NCBI GenBank assembly: GCA_047633175.1
Contig: JBLIEQ010000016.1
Location: 1 to 64,000 of the forward strand
DNA: 64,000 nt
Source: Motiliproteus sp047633175
GTDB lineage: Bacteria; Pseudomonadota; Gammaproteobacteria; Pseudomonadales; Balneatricaceae
Direction of reading: 5' to 3'
The stretch's first letter is position 1. Every line of letters starts with the position of its first letter. Both the position numbers and the translations under genes were made by a program. This document shows positions 32,466 through 41,575 of the stretch, in pieces. The notes under the pieces were generated by a model. It did no database searches, had not been told where the DNA came from, and was given only the letters and a program-made list of their open reading frames with translations.

Positions 32466-33665
32466 TTGGTCCTGCAACTTTCTGATCGCGTTAATAACAT
32501 CAAACCATCGCCGACGCTTGCCGTCACTAACCGGGCTGCCGAACTGCGTGCCTCGGGTAAAGATATCATAGGCCTGGGTGCAGGCGAGCCGGACTTCGAT
32601 ACCCCTGACCACATTAAAGCCGCCGCCATCAGCGCACTTAATGCTGGCTTCACCAAGTACACCGCCGTCGATGGCACCCCGGCACTTAAGCACGCCATCA
32701 TCAATAAATTCAAGAAGGACAATGGCCTAACCTACAAGTCCGACCAAATCCTGGTCTCTTGTGGCGGTAAACAGAGCTTCTTCAATCTGTCCCTGGCCTT
32801 TATCAATCCGGGTGATGAGGTCATTATCCCCGCACCCTATTGGGTCTCTTTCCCGGACATGGTACTGATCGCAGACGGTGTCCCGGTGATTATCCGCACC
32901 TCGCAGGAGAAGCGTTTTAAGATCACCCCGGATCAGCTGGACAGGGCGATCACCCCCAAGACCAAGATGGTGGTCCTGAACAGCCCCTCCAATCCCTCCG
33001 GCGTCGCCTATACCCGGCTCGAGCTGAAAGCGCTGGCCAAGGTGCTGCTAAAGCACCCCAAGGTGCTGATCGCCTCCGATGACATGTACGAGCATATTCT
33101 GTGGAGCGAGGAGCCCTTCTGTAACATCCTGATGGCCTGCCCGGAACTCTACGACCGTACCATCGTCCTCAATGGCGTATCCAAGGCCTATGCGATGACA
33201 GGCTGGCGGATCGGTTACGCTGCCGGCCCCCAGAAGCTGATCGGCGCGATGAAGAAGGTTCAGTCGCAGAGCACCTCCAACCCGGCCTCGATCTCTCAGG
33301 TGGCGGCCCAAACCGCACTGGAGGGCTCCCAGGATTGCGTGGAGGAGATGCTGGTTGCGTTCAAGCAGCGCCACGACTTCGTCATCAAGGCGCTCAACAC
33401 GATCGAAGGCGTCGAGTGTATCCCCGCTGACGGTACGTTTTACGCATTCCCCAACTTCCAAAAAGTGATCGACAACAATCCCGCCTTTCATGATGATGTC
33501 GAGTTAGCGGAATTTTTGCTCAACGAAGCGGGTGTCGCCCTGGTTCCCGGCTCTGCGTTTGGCGCGCCCGGGCAGATGCGGCTGTCCTTTGCGACCAGCA
33601 TGAAAGTACTCGAAGATGCGATCTTTCGGATCAAGACAGTGCTCGAGGCGACATTGTCGGACTAA
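32466..33665 (+). CDS. aatA: Class I aspartate aminotransferase (AatA/AspC-type)
   Basis: Pyridoxal-phosphate enzyme of 399 residues that interconverts aspartate and oxaloacetate with glutamate/2-oxoglutarate. The cofactor lysine is K240 in NGVSKAYAMTGWRIGYAAG. GLGAGEPDFDTPDHIK, NSPSNPSGVAY and the arginine in GQMRLSFA (substrate carboxylate) are typical of the Igamma subgroup. It starts with TTG at 32466, supported by AGAGGAG 8 bp upstream and by the family-typical VLQLSDRVNNIKPSPTLAV start. Unusual end: the final Ser-Asp-stop lies inside a REP-like palindrome (33656-33673), so the last residues come from the repeat. Confidence 0.93.
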   Translation: MVLQLSDRVNNIKPSPTLAVTNRAAELRASGKDIIGLGAGEPDFDTPDHIKAAAISALNAGFTKYTAVDGTPALKHAIINKFKKDNGLTYKSDQILVSCGGKQSFFNLSLAFINPGDEVIIPAPYWVSFPDMVLIADGVPVIIRTSQEKRFKITPDQLDRAITPKTKMVVLNSPSNPSGVAYTRLELKALAKVLLKHPKVLIASDDMYEHILWSEEPFCNILMACPELYDRTIVLNGVSKAYAMTGWRIGYAAGPQKLIGAMKKVQSQSTSNPASISQVAAQTALEGSQDCVEEMLVAFKQRHDFVIKALNTIEGVECIPADGTFYAFPNFQKVIDNNPAFHDDVELAEFLLNEAGVALVPGSAFGAPGQMRLSFATSMKVLEDAIFRIKTVLEATLSD

Positions 33666-33732
33666 AGTCCGACCTACAGGGTGCTCTTTGCCGGCATTGC
33701 TAGCCTTGTCGGACTACTTTCGACCTACAGGG
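33656..33732. repeat. REP-like pair: one intact palindrome overlapping the aminotransferase stop, one degraded copy
   Basis: GTCGGACT-AA-AGTCCGAC at 33656-33673 is identical to the copy at 25414 and is followed by CTACAGG. A second, degraded unit (TTGTCGGACTACTTTCGACC) lies near 33706-33725. The following 100 bp repeats fragments such as GCCGACCCACA. The first copy contains the TAA stop of the upstream gene. Confidence 0.85.
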
Positions 33733-33831
33733 ATGTAGGAAGTGCGTTAAGCCCGTAGGGAACGGGCAGCGCCGACCCACAAAGAGCCTACCCAAAAAAC
33801 GCCGACCCACAGCCGACCTACAGGGGTGCCG

Positions 33832-36087
33832 TTAACCGCGTCTTCCTGACGTAGTGGTCGCCGACCGCACGTTCTGCCCTCGGCCCTGCCCCTTTTTCTT
33901 CTGGTTCTGGTTCTGATTCTGATTCTGATCCAGACCCTTCACCGGACGACGGCCCAGGGCCGGCCTGGCTGAATTATTCTGCCGCGAGTGCTCATTGGCA
34001 GAAGGCTTTTTGGCGGTGGACTTAGCATGGTGCTGGGTCGCCGTACGCCCTTCGGCAGGAACCAGGCACTGAGGGCTGCGGCCAATCAGATCGGCGCGAC
34101 CGATCCGCTTCAGGGTGTCTCGGATCAGGAGCCAGTTATCCGGATCATGGTAACGTAACAGCGCCTTGTGCAGGCGTCGCTGCCGGGCTCCCTTGGGGAT
34201 CAGAATATCTTCGCCGTCACGCTTAATCTTTTTCAGTGGGTTACGACCACTGTGGTACATGGTGGTGGCATTACACATGGGCGAGGGGATAAAGTTCTGC
34301 ACCTGATCTAGCTTGAAATCGTTGCTCTTTAGCCAGAGCGCCATATTGACCATATCCTCGTCACGCGTTCCGGGATGCGCGGAGATAAAATAGGGGATCA
34401 GATACTGCTTCTTACCCGCTTCCTTTGAAAACTTCTCAAACATCTCTTTAAAGCGGTAGTAGCTGCTCATGCCCGGCTTCATCATCAGCGACAACGGGCC
34501 CTCTTCGGTATGCTCGGGCGCTATCTTGAGATAGCCACCGACATGATGGGTCACCAGCTCACGCACGTACTCGGGGTTTTCCACCGCCAGGTCATAGCGT
34601 AGTCCCGACGCGATCAGAATCCGTTTAATACCGGGAAGTGTGCGCGCCTTGCGATAGAGCTGGGTCAGGGGCGCATGATCGGTCTTCAGATTGCTACAGA
34701 TCCCCGGATGGACGCAGGAGAGCCTTCGGCAAGAGGCCTCGATCTTAGGATCCTTACAGTGCAACCGGTACATATTGGCCGTAGGCCCGCCCAAATCAGA
34801 GATGGTACCGGTAAAACCGGGGGTCTTATCGCGGATCTGCTCGACCTCATTAAGGATCGAACGCTCCGAGCGGTTCTGGATAATACGCCCCTCGTGTTCG
34901 GTGATCGAACAGAAGGTACAGCCACCAAAGCAGCCGCGCATAATATTGACCGAGAAGCGAATCATCTCATAGGCGGGAATGCGGGCATCGCCGTAACTCG
35001 GATGCGGCAACCGCAAATAGGGCAGATCGAACACCGCATCCAGTTCTGGGGTCGACAGCGGGATCGGCGGCGGATTAACCCAGAGTTCGCGATTGCCATG
35101 CAACTGTACCAGCACGCGGGCATTGCCGGGATTGGTTTCCAGATGCAGCACCCGGGATGCGTGGGCGTATAGCACCGGATCCTCGCTAACCTGTTCAAAG
35201 GAGGGCAAGCGAATATAGTTCTGCGTCCTGAGTGACTTAAGACCCATCATTTTCAGCGGTTGCGGTGCATCGGCATCAGACGCGGGATCGGCGACCTGGA
35301 CGGCTTCGGCTGCCTTGGTTTCACATCCCGGCTGCTCCTGATAGGGACTCACGGGCGGTGTAACACGCCCCGGCAGATCGATATCACTGGAATCGATCAC
35401 CCCCCAATCGGTCGGCAGTTTCGAGCGCATTACCGCCGTACCGCGGATATCGAGCATCTCATTCACCGGCTCACCCGCGGCCAGGCGATTAGCAACCTCC
35501 AGCAGGGCGCGCTCGGCATTACCGTAAAGCAGAATATCCGCTTTGGAGTCGGCCAGGACCGAGCGCCGCACGTTATCAGACCAGTAATCGTAATGGGCGA
35601 TGCGACGCAGGCTGGCTTCGATACCGCCCAACACCAGAGGAACCCCCTTAAAGGCCTCGCGACAGCGCTGCCCGTAGACGACCACGGCACGATCAGGCCG
35701 CTTACCGCCCTCACCTCCGGCGGTATAGGCATCATCATGACGCAGGCGGCGCTCGGCGGTATAGCGGTTGATCATCGAATCCATATTGCCGGCGGTGACA
35801 CCGAAAAACAGCCGCGGCCGCCCCAGGCGCATAAAATCAGTCTTATCGTGCCAGTTGGGCTGCGAGATAATGCCGACCCGATACCCCGCGCGCTCCAGAA
35901 CTCGGCCGATCACCGCCATCCCGAAACTGGGGTGATCGACATAGGCATCACCCGTAACGAGGATTACATCACAGACATCCCAGCCCAGCTGATCCATCTC
36001 TGCTCGCGTCATCGGCAGCACCGGCGCAGGTTTCGAGAAGGGATAGAAGGGAGCGACTAACAGTGGCGGCAGGGTAGCAGTATTCAT
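33832..36087 (-). CDS. ygiQ: YgiQ-family radical SAM protein
   Basis: 751 residues, matching the family. The N-terminal part (LGWDVCDVILVTGDAYVDHP, RADRRLRHDDAY-like RRLRHDDAYTAGG) is the YgiQ-specific domain. The radical SAM core has the CxxxCxxC cluster in MRGCFGGCTFCSITEHEGR (near residue 390). The C-terminal region contains PSPMCNATTMYHSGRNPL and ends in a low-complexity basic tail with QNQNQNQNQ, encoded by hexanucleotide repeats. Reaction unknown in any organism. It stands alone, with REP-rich spacers on both sides. The segment around the start codon holds a duplicated 14-bp unit (TATTCATAGGAAGC/AC), so the ribosome-binding site is unclear. Confidence 0.92.
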   Translation of the reverse strand: MNTATLPPLLVAPFYPFSKPAPVLPMTRAEMDQLGWDVCDVILVTGDAYVDHPSFGMAVIGRVLERAGYRVGIISQPNWHDKTDFMRLGRPRLFFGVTAGNMDSMINRYTAERRLRHDDAYTAGGEGGKRPDRAVVVYGQRCREAFKGVPLVLGGIEASLRRIAHYDYWSDNVRRSVLADSKADILLYGNAERALLEVANRLAAGEPVNEMLDIRGTAVMRSKLPTDWGVIDSSDIDLPGRVTPPVSPYQEQPGCETKAAEAVQVADPASDADAPQPLKMMGLKSLRTQNYIRLPSFEQVSEDPVLYAHASRVLHLETNPGNARVLVQLHGNRELWVNPPPIPLSTPELDAVFDLPYLRLPHPSYGDARIPAYEMIRFSVNIMRGCFGGCTFCSITEHEGRIIQNRSERSILNEVEQIRDKTPGFTGTISDLGGPTANMYRLHCKDPKIEASCRRLSCVHPGICSNLKTDHAPLTQLYRKARTLPGIKRILIASGLRYDLAVENPEYVRELVTHHVGGYLKIAPEHTEEGPLSLMMKPGMSSYYRFKEMFEKFSKEAGKKQYLIPYFISAHPGTRDEDMVNMALWLKSNDFKLDQVQNFIPSPMCNATTMYHSGRNPLKKIKRDGEDILIPKGARQRRLHKALLRYHDPDNWLLIRDTLKRIGRADLIGRSPQCLVPAEGRTATQHHAKSTAKKPSANEHSRQNNSARPALGRRPVKGLDQNQNQNQNQKKKGQGRGQNVRSATTTSGRRG
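33901..33930. repeat. Hexanucleotide repeat inside the ygiQ 3' end
   Basis: About five TTCTGG/TTCTGA units encode alternating Asn and Gln in the C-terminal tail of the YgiQ protein. The period is a multiple of three, so copy-number changes would keep the frame and only vary tail length. Confidence 0.8.
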
Positions 36088-36387
36088 AGGAAGCTATTCA
36101 TAGGAAACAACAGACAAAAATATGCGGGGGGCCATTATACCCGCATATTGATCACTAAAGCAGTACCCGACGCTTATAGTTGGTCATTTATAGTTTTACA
36201 AAGACTTAAGACAGGAAAGCAGCATTGTCGGGCTGAAGTTTCTTTTGTAGGCCGGACTTTAGTCCGACAAATCCAGCAAGGTGCGCCCATCGTCGGACCA
36301 AAGTCCGACCTACGAGTCCGACTACAGGGCGAGAGCCAGGATTTGACACTACTCTAAAAACAAGCAGATTGACTCCAGGAGTCCATA
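36088..36387. other. 300-bp spacer between ygiQ and the ABC-class ATPase gene
   Basis: It holds promoters for the two divergent genes and REP-like elements (listed next). No further gene seen; a 69-codon frame here runs through the repeats and is discarded. Confidence 0.6.
36246..36310. repeat. Inverted pair of REP-like palindromes
   Basis: The unit CGGACT-TT-AGTCCG (36253-36266, preceded by TGTAGGC) is in the opposite orientation to GTCGGAC-CAAA-GTCCGAC (36292-36309, followed by CTACG). Two head-to-head units 25 bp apart look like a BIME-type composite. A further degraded part is TTGTCGGGCTGAAG at 36225-36238. Confidence 0.8.
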
Positions 36388-38109
36388 ATGCAACGCCTCA
36401 GAGCACGACTACAGGCGATCGACGGTCGCAACTACAAGACCTACAAGACCCTGCAGGGACGCTACCAGTTCGATGATTTCGAACTCTGGATAGATCATGT
36501 GCAGGGAGACCCCTTCGCCGATCCCTCGCGTATCCGACTCTCCGTGCCTGCCAGCACCGCCGCCCTGCCTCAATCGAGCTATGCCGATCCGGTCCATCGC
36601 CTGGCCTTAGAGGATTTTATCTGTCGCGGCCTGGCGCAGGCGATCCGGCGTCATGTCAAAGGGGATAGGGGCAGCGGCCATAGCGGTGAGGTCCGCATTG
36701 CCCGGTGCGGTCAGCAGGTCGTGCGCCGCGACGCCCTGATCGTCGCTAAGGGTCGCATCGAGGCGCGCCTAGGACTGGCCTTGCCAGCATCCGGACGCTG
36801 GATACGGGCCAGGGAGGCCCTGGGCATGCTGTTCGAGGAGATCCCCCTGCTGGTGCAGCAGAGTCTGCGCTACAGCAATATGGACCCGACTGCCCTGCAA
36901 CGCCATCTCGATTGCGCCCGGGACCAGAGCTTTCTCAGGGACTTTCTCAAGCAGGCCAGACTGGTGGCCTTTGTCGGCGATGGCGCGTTCCTGCCCCGCC
37001 GCAGTGGCATCGATGACCGCCCTCTGAACGGGCCGGTGATCCCCTTCACGTCACCGGTGCAACTCGCGCTCGAACCGATACTGCCACGGGGCGGCAAGAT
37101 TCGCGGCATGGGCATTCCCGAGGGCGTCACCCTCATCGTCGGCGGGGGCTTTAACGGCAAGTCCACCCTATTGCAGGCGCTGGAACGAGGCGTTTACAAC
37201 CATATTCCCGGCGATGGCAGGGAATGGGTAATCTGCGATGCCAGTGCCGTAAAGATCCGCTCCGAGGATGGCAGAAGCATCAACCGGGTCGATATCAGCC
37301 CTTTTATCAACAACCTGCCACTGGGTAAAGAGACCCGCCAGTTCTGCACTGACAACGCCAGCGGCAGTACCTCGCAGGCCGCTAATATTATCGAGGCCCT
37401 GTCCTGTGACGCTAGGACCCTGCTGATCGATGAAGACACCTCGGCCAGTAATTTTATGCTTCGTGATCGCCGCATGCAGCGCCTGGTCGCACTCGAACAG
37501 GAACCGATCACGCCACTGATCGCCCGCATTCGGGCACTCTACCAGCAGCAAGGCGTGTCTACGATCCTAGTCAGCGGCGGTTCAAGCGCCTATTTCGATG
37601 TGGCCGATCGGGTCATCCTGATGGATCAGTACCAGGCCCGTGATGCCAGCCAACAGGCCAGAGCCCTGGTAACCAAGGCGCCGGAGCCCTTACTGATGAC
37701 CTGCCCTGCAGCCATCCCGACATCAAGTTTAAGCACGACATCGACAGCATTGAGCGGCTTAGCCAACCTGAGGTTACATCTGAGTGCCAGACCCAGGATC
37801 CGAGTGTTCGGCTGCGAGCAGCTGCAACTGGGCGACTATCGCATCGATCTTGGACGGGTTGAGCAACTCGTGGAACCGGGACAGCTGCATGCCATCGGCT
37901 GGCTACTTGCCCTCTCGGCCAAAGACAGCGCTAACGGCAGCACCCCTCAAAGCCTGCTGGAGGCGCTGCAACGGGCGTTACGACAGCTTGATAGCCGAGG
38001 GCTGGATTCGCTGTCACCCTTCTACCCCGAACCCCACGGAGGCCTGTCGCAGCCCCGTCTTTATGAACTGTTCGCCGCCGTCAGCAGGCTCCGTGAGCTA
38101 AGAGACTGA
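36388..38109 (+). CDS. Predicted ATPase of the ABC class (PF09818 family)
   Basis: 573 residues. The Walker A motif is GGGFNGKSTLLQALERGVYN (about 251-270), followed by signature-like SGSTSQAANIIEAL and Walker B RTLLIDEDTSASNFM, then a late switch region VSGGSSAYFDVADRVILMD. The N-terminal 200 residues include LPASGRWIRAREALGMLF. These are the features of the stand-alone 'ABC-class ATPase' family, whose biological role is unknown to me. CAGGAG ribosome-binding site before ATG 36388. No membrane helices and no transporter partner, so not a transport ATPase. Monocistronic, convergent with the TAXI gene. Confidence 0.88.
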   Translation: MQRLRARLQAIDGRNYKTYKTLQGRYQFDDFELWIDHVQGDPFADPSRIRLSVPASTAALPQSSYADPVHRLALEDFICRGLAQAIRRHVKGDRGSGHSGEVRIARCGQQVVRRDALIVAKGRIEARLGLALPASGRWIRAREALGMLFEEIPLLVQQSLRYSNMDPTALQRHLDCARDQSFLRDFLKQARLVAFVGDGAFLPRRSGIDDRPLNGPVIPFTSPVQLALEPILPRGGKIRGMGIPEGVTLIVGGGFNGKSTLLQALERGVYNHIPGDGREWVICDASAVKIRSEDGRSINRVDISPFINNLPLGKETRQFCTDNASGSTSQAANIIEALSCDARTLLIDEDTSASNFMLRDRRMQRLVALEQEPITPLIARIRALYQQQGVSTILVSGGSSAYFDVADRVILMDQYQARDASQQARALVTKAPEPLLMTCPAAIPTSSLSTTSTALSGLANLRLHLSARPRIRVFGCEQLQLGDYRIDLGRVEQLVEPGQLHAIGWLLALSAKDSANGSTPQSLLEALQRALRQLDSRGLDSLSPFYPEPHGGLSQPRLYELFAAVSRLRELRD

Positions 38110-38125
38110 CCAGTGATAGCGAGAC

Positions 38126-39430
38126 CTACCGCAACTCATCAACTTTACGCTCCAGTCGTCCACGAATAAGTTGCAGATGCAGGCGCAGATTATACTGATT
38201 ATCGGCGTAAGATTTCGGTACCGGAAGTTGCATCACCTCGTGCTCGACCTCGACCAGCTCTCGCAGCAGCGCCTCAATTTCAGCAGCACTGCTGGCCTCT
38301 CCGGTCCTGACATCCAGATCGCGCAGCTGCTCATACCATCGATAAATTCGCGAACGGATTCGCCAGCGATAGGTAGGCGGCAGTATTTTCATCAGCGGAA
38401 TCATCAGGGTAAAGATAGGAATTAGCATCACCACCAGGCGGTCGACCAGGTTGGCAGCCCAGAAGGGCAGATAACGCTGCAGAAACGGCGGCCCTGAACG
38501 GTAGTAGCGCTCCGCTTCCTCACTAAGCTCAAAATCGACAAAGCGCGCCGCAGGAAACTGACCCGTCTGTTCAAACAGGCCTCCCTGACCATGAATCTTT
38601 GTGGCGATTTGAAGCATCAGCACGCTCAGCGCCGGATGAAAGTCAGCCCTGACCACCAGCGTCGCCGTCACCGCCAGCAGCGAAACCGGACGGTCGGGGA
38701 TATTATTGACCAAATCGAATACGCCTTCGGGCAGCGTGACACTGGAAAGATAACTATGCTTGCTCTGGTAGGCGCTGGCCCGGGAGAAGCTCAGCAGCCT
38801 GATCGAGGGATCTAACATCAACTGTTGCACAAAATCTGAGGTCGGGCTGGTCACCATAAAAAGAGCATCCAGCGACCCCTCCGTCAGCGCCTCGACAGCC
38901 GCCTGACTGCTCAACCCCAGCAGCTGCGCCTTGCCTGCATCGATGCCGTTATCCTGAAGCAGCTGCAACGCGACGGGACGCGTACCGCTCCCCTTGCCGC
39001 CAACGGCGATGCGCTTGCCTGCCAGATCGGTCAGCTGCTCAACCGCGATACTGTCGCGATAAAAGACCCACAAAGGTTCAAAATAGAGACTGCCGAGCGA
39101 ACGCAGGTCTGCACTGTCGGCATGCCCGATACCGCCCTGTACCAGGGCAATATCGACCCGATGGTCGGCGAGGCGCTGCAGGTTTTCGACCGAACCTGCC
39201 GAACTCAGAACCTCCAGCTCAACCCCTTCTCTGGCCAGAAAGTCCGCATATTGATGCCCATAACGGTAATAGGTATTTTGCGGCGAACCTGTTGATAGCT
39301 TCAGCTGCGTCGGCGGGGCCGGCTCGACAAACTGATACGCCAGGACAAAACCCAGCAGCAACAGGAGGGTGCCTACCCCATAGAGCAAATAACTGTCTTT
39401 TTTAGAGCCTGGTGAAGGCGGCTTAGTCAT
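38126..39430 (-). CDS. TAXI-family TRAP solute-binding protein, membrane-anchored, orphan
   Basis: 434 residues. N-terminal transmembrane anchor (about 14-32: LYGVGTLLLLLGFVLAYQF). A TAXI periplasmic-binding domain follows, with LKLSTGSPQNTYYRYGHQYAD, the segment VDIALVQGGIGHA and LAGKRIAVGGKGSGTR. A second hydrophobic helix lies near 325-350, and then a cytoplasmic helical tail. Ordinary TAXI receptors are about 320 residues, soluble, and encoded beside a fused TRAP permease (DctQM). Here neither neighbour is a permease. The membrane-anchored form may therefore act as a sensor or partner for a permease encoded elsewhere. Minus strand, alone. Confidence 0.85.
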   Translation of the reverse strand: MTKPPSPGSKKDSYLLYGVGTLLLLLGFVLAYQFVEPAPPTQLKLSTGSPQNTYYRYGHQYADFLAREGVELEVLSSAGSVENLQRLADHRVDIALVQGGIGHADSADLRSLGSLYFEPLWVFYRDSIAVEQLTDLAGKRIAVGGKGSGTRPVALQLLQDNGIDAGKAQLLGLSSQAAVEALTEGSLDALFMVTSPTSDFVQQLMLDPSIRLLSFSRASAYQSKHSYLSSVTLPEGVFDLVNNIPDRPVSLLAVTATLVVRADFHPALSVLMLQIATKIHGQGGLFEQTGQFPAARFVDFELSEEAERYYRSGPPFLQRYLPFWAANLVDRLVVMLIPIFTLMIPLMKILPPTYRWRIRSRIYRWYEQLRDLDVRTGEASSAAEIEALLRELVEVEHEVMQLPVPKSYADNQYNLRLHLQLIRGRLERKVDELR

Positions 39431-39496
39431 CGGGATTCAACCTCAGCGAATATGCGGCATCAGCATCGACCTGAGTCAGGCAGCACAGCCTGACGC

Positions 39497-40249
39497 TCAG
39501 GCCAACTTTAGCCGGCCGACCAGTTTGTGCAGCGGAATATTCAGCTGCCTGCCAATTTTTTTAGCGATCGGCTGCAAGCGACGGGAATTATCCTGGGGCT
39601 TGCCGCCCTTAAAGGCAAAGGCGATCAGATTACCGTCCTCGACCAGGCAACTCATACAGTGCTCACCAAACTGATCTCGCAACCGCTGCATCGCCAACGG
39701 ATGCAACCCTCGTCCCTCTTCCCATAGATTGAGCACCAGGATCCCGTCGCGATTAAGATTGCGATAACAATTTTCGAGAAAAGTCACGTTGAGCTGAGAT
39801 TCAATCATACCGTCGTCGTTATAGATATCGGCAAAAATAAGATCACTACGCGCACTGGTTTGCGCTATGTAGCTGCCGGCATCTTGCAGATGCAGCGACA
39901 ACTGCGGCGTTAACTCCAGCTCAAACCACTGCTGGGCGATCTCGGCAACCAGAGGCCTTAATTCGACCACACTCAGAGGGATGTCAGAATCGTAGGCTTG
40001 CAATGCCTGCACCAGACTGCCGGCGCCCAACCCCAGCAGAGTCACCCGACTGGGTTCGGGATTATAGATGAGCGCCAGCATCATGGCCTGAGTATACTCA
40101 TACACCAGCGTTTCGGGCGCCAGCAGATCGATGCAACTCTGTTGTGCCGCCGTCCCGAAGGCCATATAGCGGCGCAGTCCGTCTTCATAAACCCGGACCG
40201 GGCCCCACTCATCGTGACCGCGATAGATTTCAATACCGGGAATACTCAA
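39497..40249 (-). CDS. Spermidine synthase-like methyltransferase-fold protein
   Basis: 250 residues with a Rossmann fold of the polyamine synthase family. LGLGAGSLVQALQAYDSD (nucleotide-binding loop), VELRPLVAEIAQQWF, SDLIFADIYNDDGM and LVLNLWEEGRGLHPLAMQRL are visible. The catalytic residues of true spermidine synthase (the D-G-G-Y gate and the GGxxE substrate site) are not all recognisable, so this belongs to the spermidine-synthase-like group with unknown substrate. Minus strand, 66 bp after (upstream of) the TAXI gene stop side. A 6-bp hairpin overlaps its stop codon (39488-39502). Confidence 0.8.
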   Translation of the reverse strand: MSIPGIEIYRGHDEWGPVRVYEDGLRRYMAFGTAAQQSCIDLLAPETLVYEYTQAMMLALIYNPEPSRVTLLGLGAGSLVQALQAYDSDIPLSVVELRPLVAEIAQQWFELELTPQLSLHLQDAGSYIAQTSARSDLIFADIYNDDGMIESQLNVTFLENCYRNLNRDGILVLNLWEEGRGLHPLAMQRLRDQFGEHCMSCLVEDGNLIAFAFKGGKPQDNSRRLQPIAKKIGRQLNIPLHKLVGRLKLA

Positions 40250-40559
40250 ACAAAACTCCTTTTATACGTGGGCGGCCAACAAAGGCTGAAAGATAGGTAG
40301 AAGAGGGCGCATTGTACCTGCTGTCGCCAGGAGATAGGTACAGAATAGGGACAGAGCAGGCTCTCAGATCAGGGTATAGAGGCGCCAGCAATGCCCCCAG
40401 ACTTTCGATTCGTAAGAAAAATAGTCACTACACCCTCGATTGTTACGTAATCGACCGTCTAATCATTCGCTTAACGCTAGCAAAAATACGCTTCTGGCAC
40501 CTAAAATAGTCATCAAATTCGGCCTGCTCTCACCTTTACACTTACCTTAGGGAATCCAC
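40250..40559. promoter_or_regulatory. 310-bp divergent spacer with an inverted repeat
   Basis: Separates the spermidine-synthase-like gene from the EamA gene. It contains TCGATT-GTTACGT-AATCGA (40435-40453; inner TTACGTAA), a candidate operator about 105 bp before the EamA start. No gene is seen in it; a 65-codon frame at 40312-40509 is not convincing. Confidence 0.45.
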
Positions 40560-41444
40560 ATGACGTTCATCACCCCTTCCCATCTGCTGCTGCTTGGGAC
40601 CGCAATGATCTGGGGATCAGCCTTTGTTGCCCAGAGTGTCGGCATGGACTATCTAGGACCGCACAGCTTCAACGCAGCGCGTTTCCTGCTGGGAGCACTG
40701 TCACTGCTGCCTCTGTGGTTTTTGATGGGTAAGCGACGCTTGCCGCAAGGGAGAACGCTGCTACTAGGGGGCTTGGCGGCAGGCACCATCATGTTCGGCG
40801 GCTTCAGCTTCCAACAGGTCGGCCTGCTCCACACGACGGCGGGCAATGCCGGTTTTATTACCGGCATGTATATTGTGATGGTTCCGGTCGCGGGCATGCT
40901 GCTGGGCCAAAGCACCAGTAAACAAACCTGGAGTGGCGTCATCCTCGCAGTACTCGGCCTCTACAGCCTCTCGGTCGGCCCCAATTTATCAATGAATTAC
41001 GGTGACCAGCTAATGCTTGCCGGTGCCTTTTTCTGGACCGCACATGTCATCCTGATCGGCTGGCTGTCACGTAAAGTTGATGCGATCAGCCTGTCGATCA
41101 GCCAATTTATAGTCGCCGCAGTCCTGGCCAGTATCGCCGCGCTGCTCTTCGAGACTCCCAGCCTGCCCGATTTTCAAGCGGCCTGGTTACCGCTGCTGTA
41201 TGCCGGCGTCGCTTCAAGCGGCATCGCCTTCACCATGCAGATAATCGCCCAGCGTAAGATCGAACCCAGCATTACCGCGCTGATACTTTCCACCGAAGCG
41301 ATCTTTGCGGTCCTTGGAGGCTGGTTGGTGTTAGGAGAAGTCATTGGCGCTAAAGAACTGCTGGGCTGCTCGCTGATGCTGGCAGGCATGCTCGTCAGCC
41401 AATGGCCAACTCGGAAACACCAGACACTGATCACCCAGAGTTAA
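40560..41444 (+). CDS. EamA/DMT-superfamily exporter
   Basis: 294 residues and about 10 transmembrane helices in two EamA halves (about 8-135 and 145-285). Start motif LLLGTAMIWGSAFVAQSVGMD and second-half GAFFWTAHVILIGWLSRKVD are the repeat pattern of drug/metabolite transporters. It probably exports a small amino acid or metabolite. An Lrp/AsnC-type regulator is encoded convergently 130 bp away. Such pairs are common for amino-acid exporters, so regulation by that protein is plausible but not shown. Confidence 0.88.
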   Translation: MTFITPSHLLLLGTAMIWGSAFVAQSVGMDYLGPHSFNAARFLLGALSLLPLWFLMGKRRLPQGRTLLLGGLAAGTIMFGGFSFQQVGLLHTTAGNAGFITGMYIVMVPVAGMLLGQSTSKQTWSGVILAVLGLYSLSVGPNLSMNYGDQLMLAGAFFWTAHVILIGWLSRKVDAISLSISQFIVAAVLASIAALLFETPSLPDFQAAWLPLLYAGVASSGIAFTMQIIAQRKIEPSITALILSTEAIFAVLGGWLVLGEVIGAKELLGCSLMLAGMLVSQWPTRKHQTLITQS

Positions 41445-41454
41445 GACAGTGCGC

Positions 41455-41545
41455 CAATCGACATAGGTCTCGGGCAGAGCGTGACCCACCGGTGTAGGCA
41501 CGCGGATAACATCATCAGGGTGTTGGTGTTGGTGTCGCTAAAACC
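41455..41545 (-). pseudogene. Decayed duplicate of an Lrp/AsnC gene 3' end
   Basis: The segment repeats the last 80 or so bases of the intact Lrp gene (41576-41655), with shared blocks ATAGGTCTCGGGCAGA, CCAC-GGTGTAG-CA, ATCATCA-GGT-TTGGT and TCGCTAAAA. Read on the minus strand it gives SDTNTNTLMMLSA and, after a frame change, LPETYVD. These match SDTNTMMILS and LPETYLD at the end of the intact protein. It is a partial, frameshifted copy, either a tandem duplication remnant or the tail of a lost paralogue. Confidence 0.7.
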
Positions 41546-41575
41546 CCAACAAGGCTAGAGACCTAGGCGTCGGCC

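Noticed and set aside
40312..40509. 65-codon plus-strand frame before the EamA gene
   Set aside because: No ribosome-binding site, no motif, and it spans the palindromic spacer.
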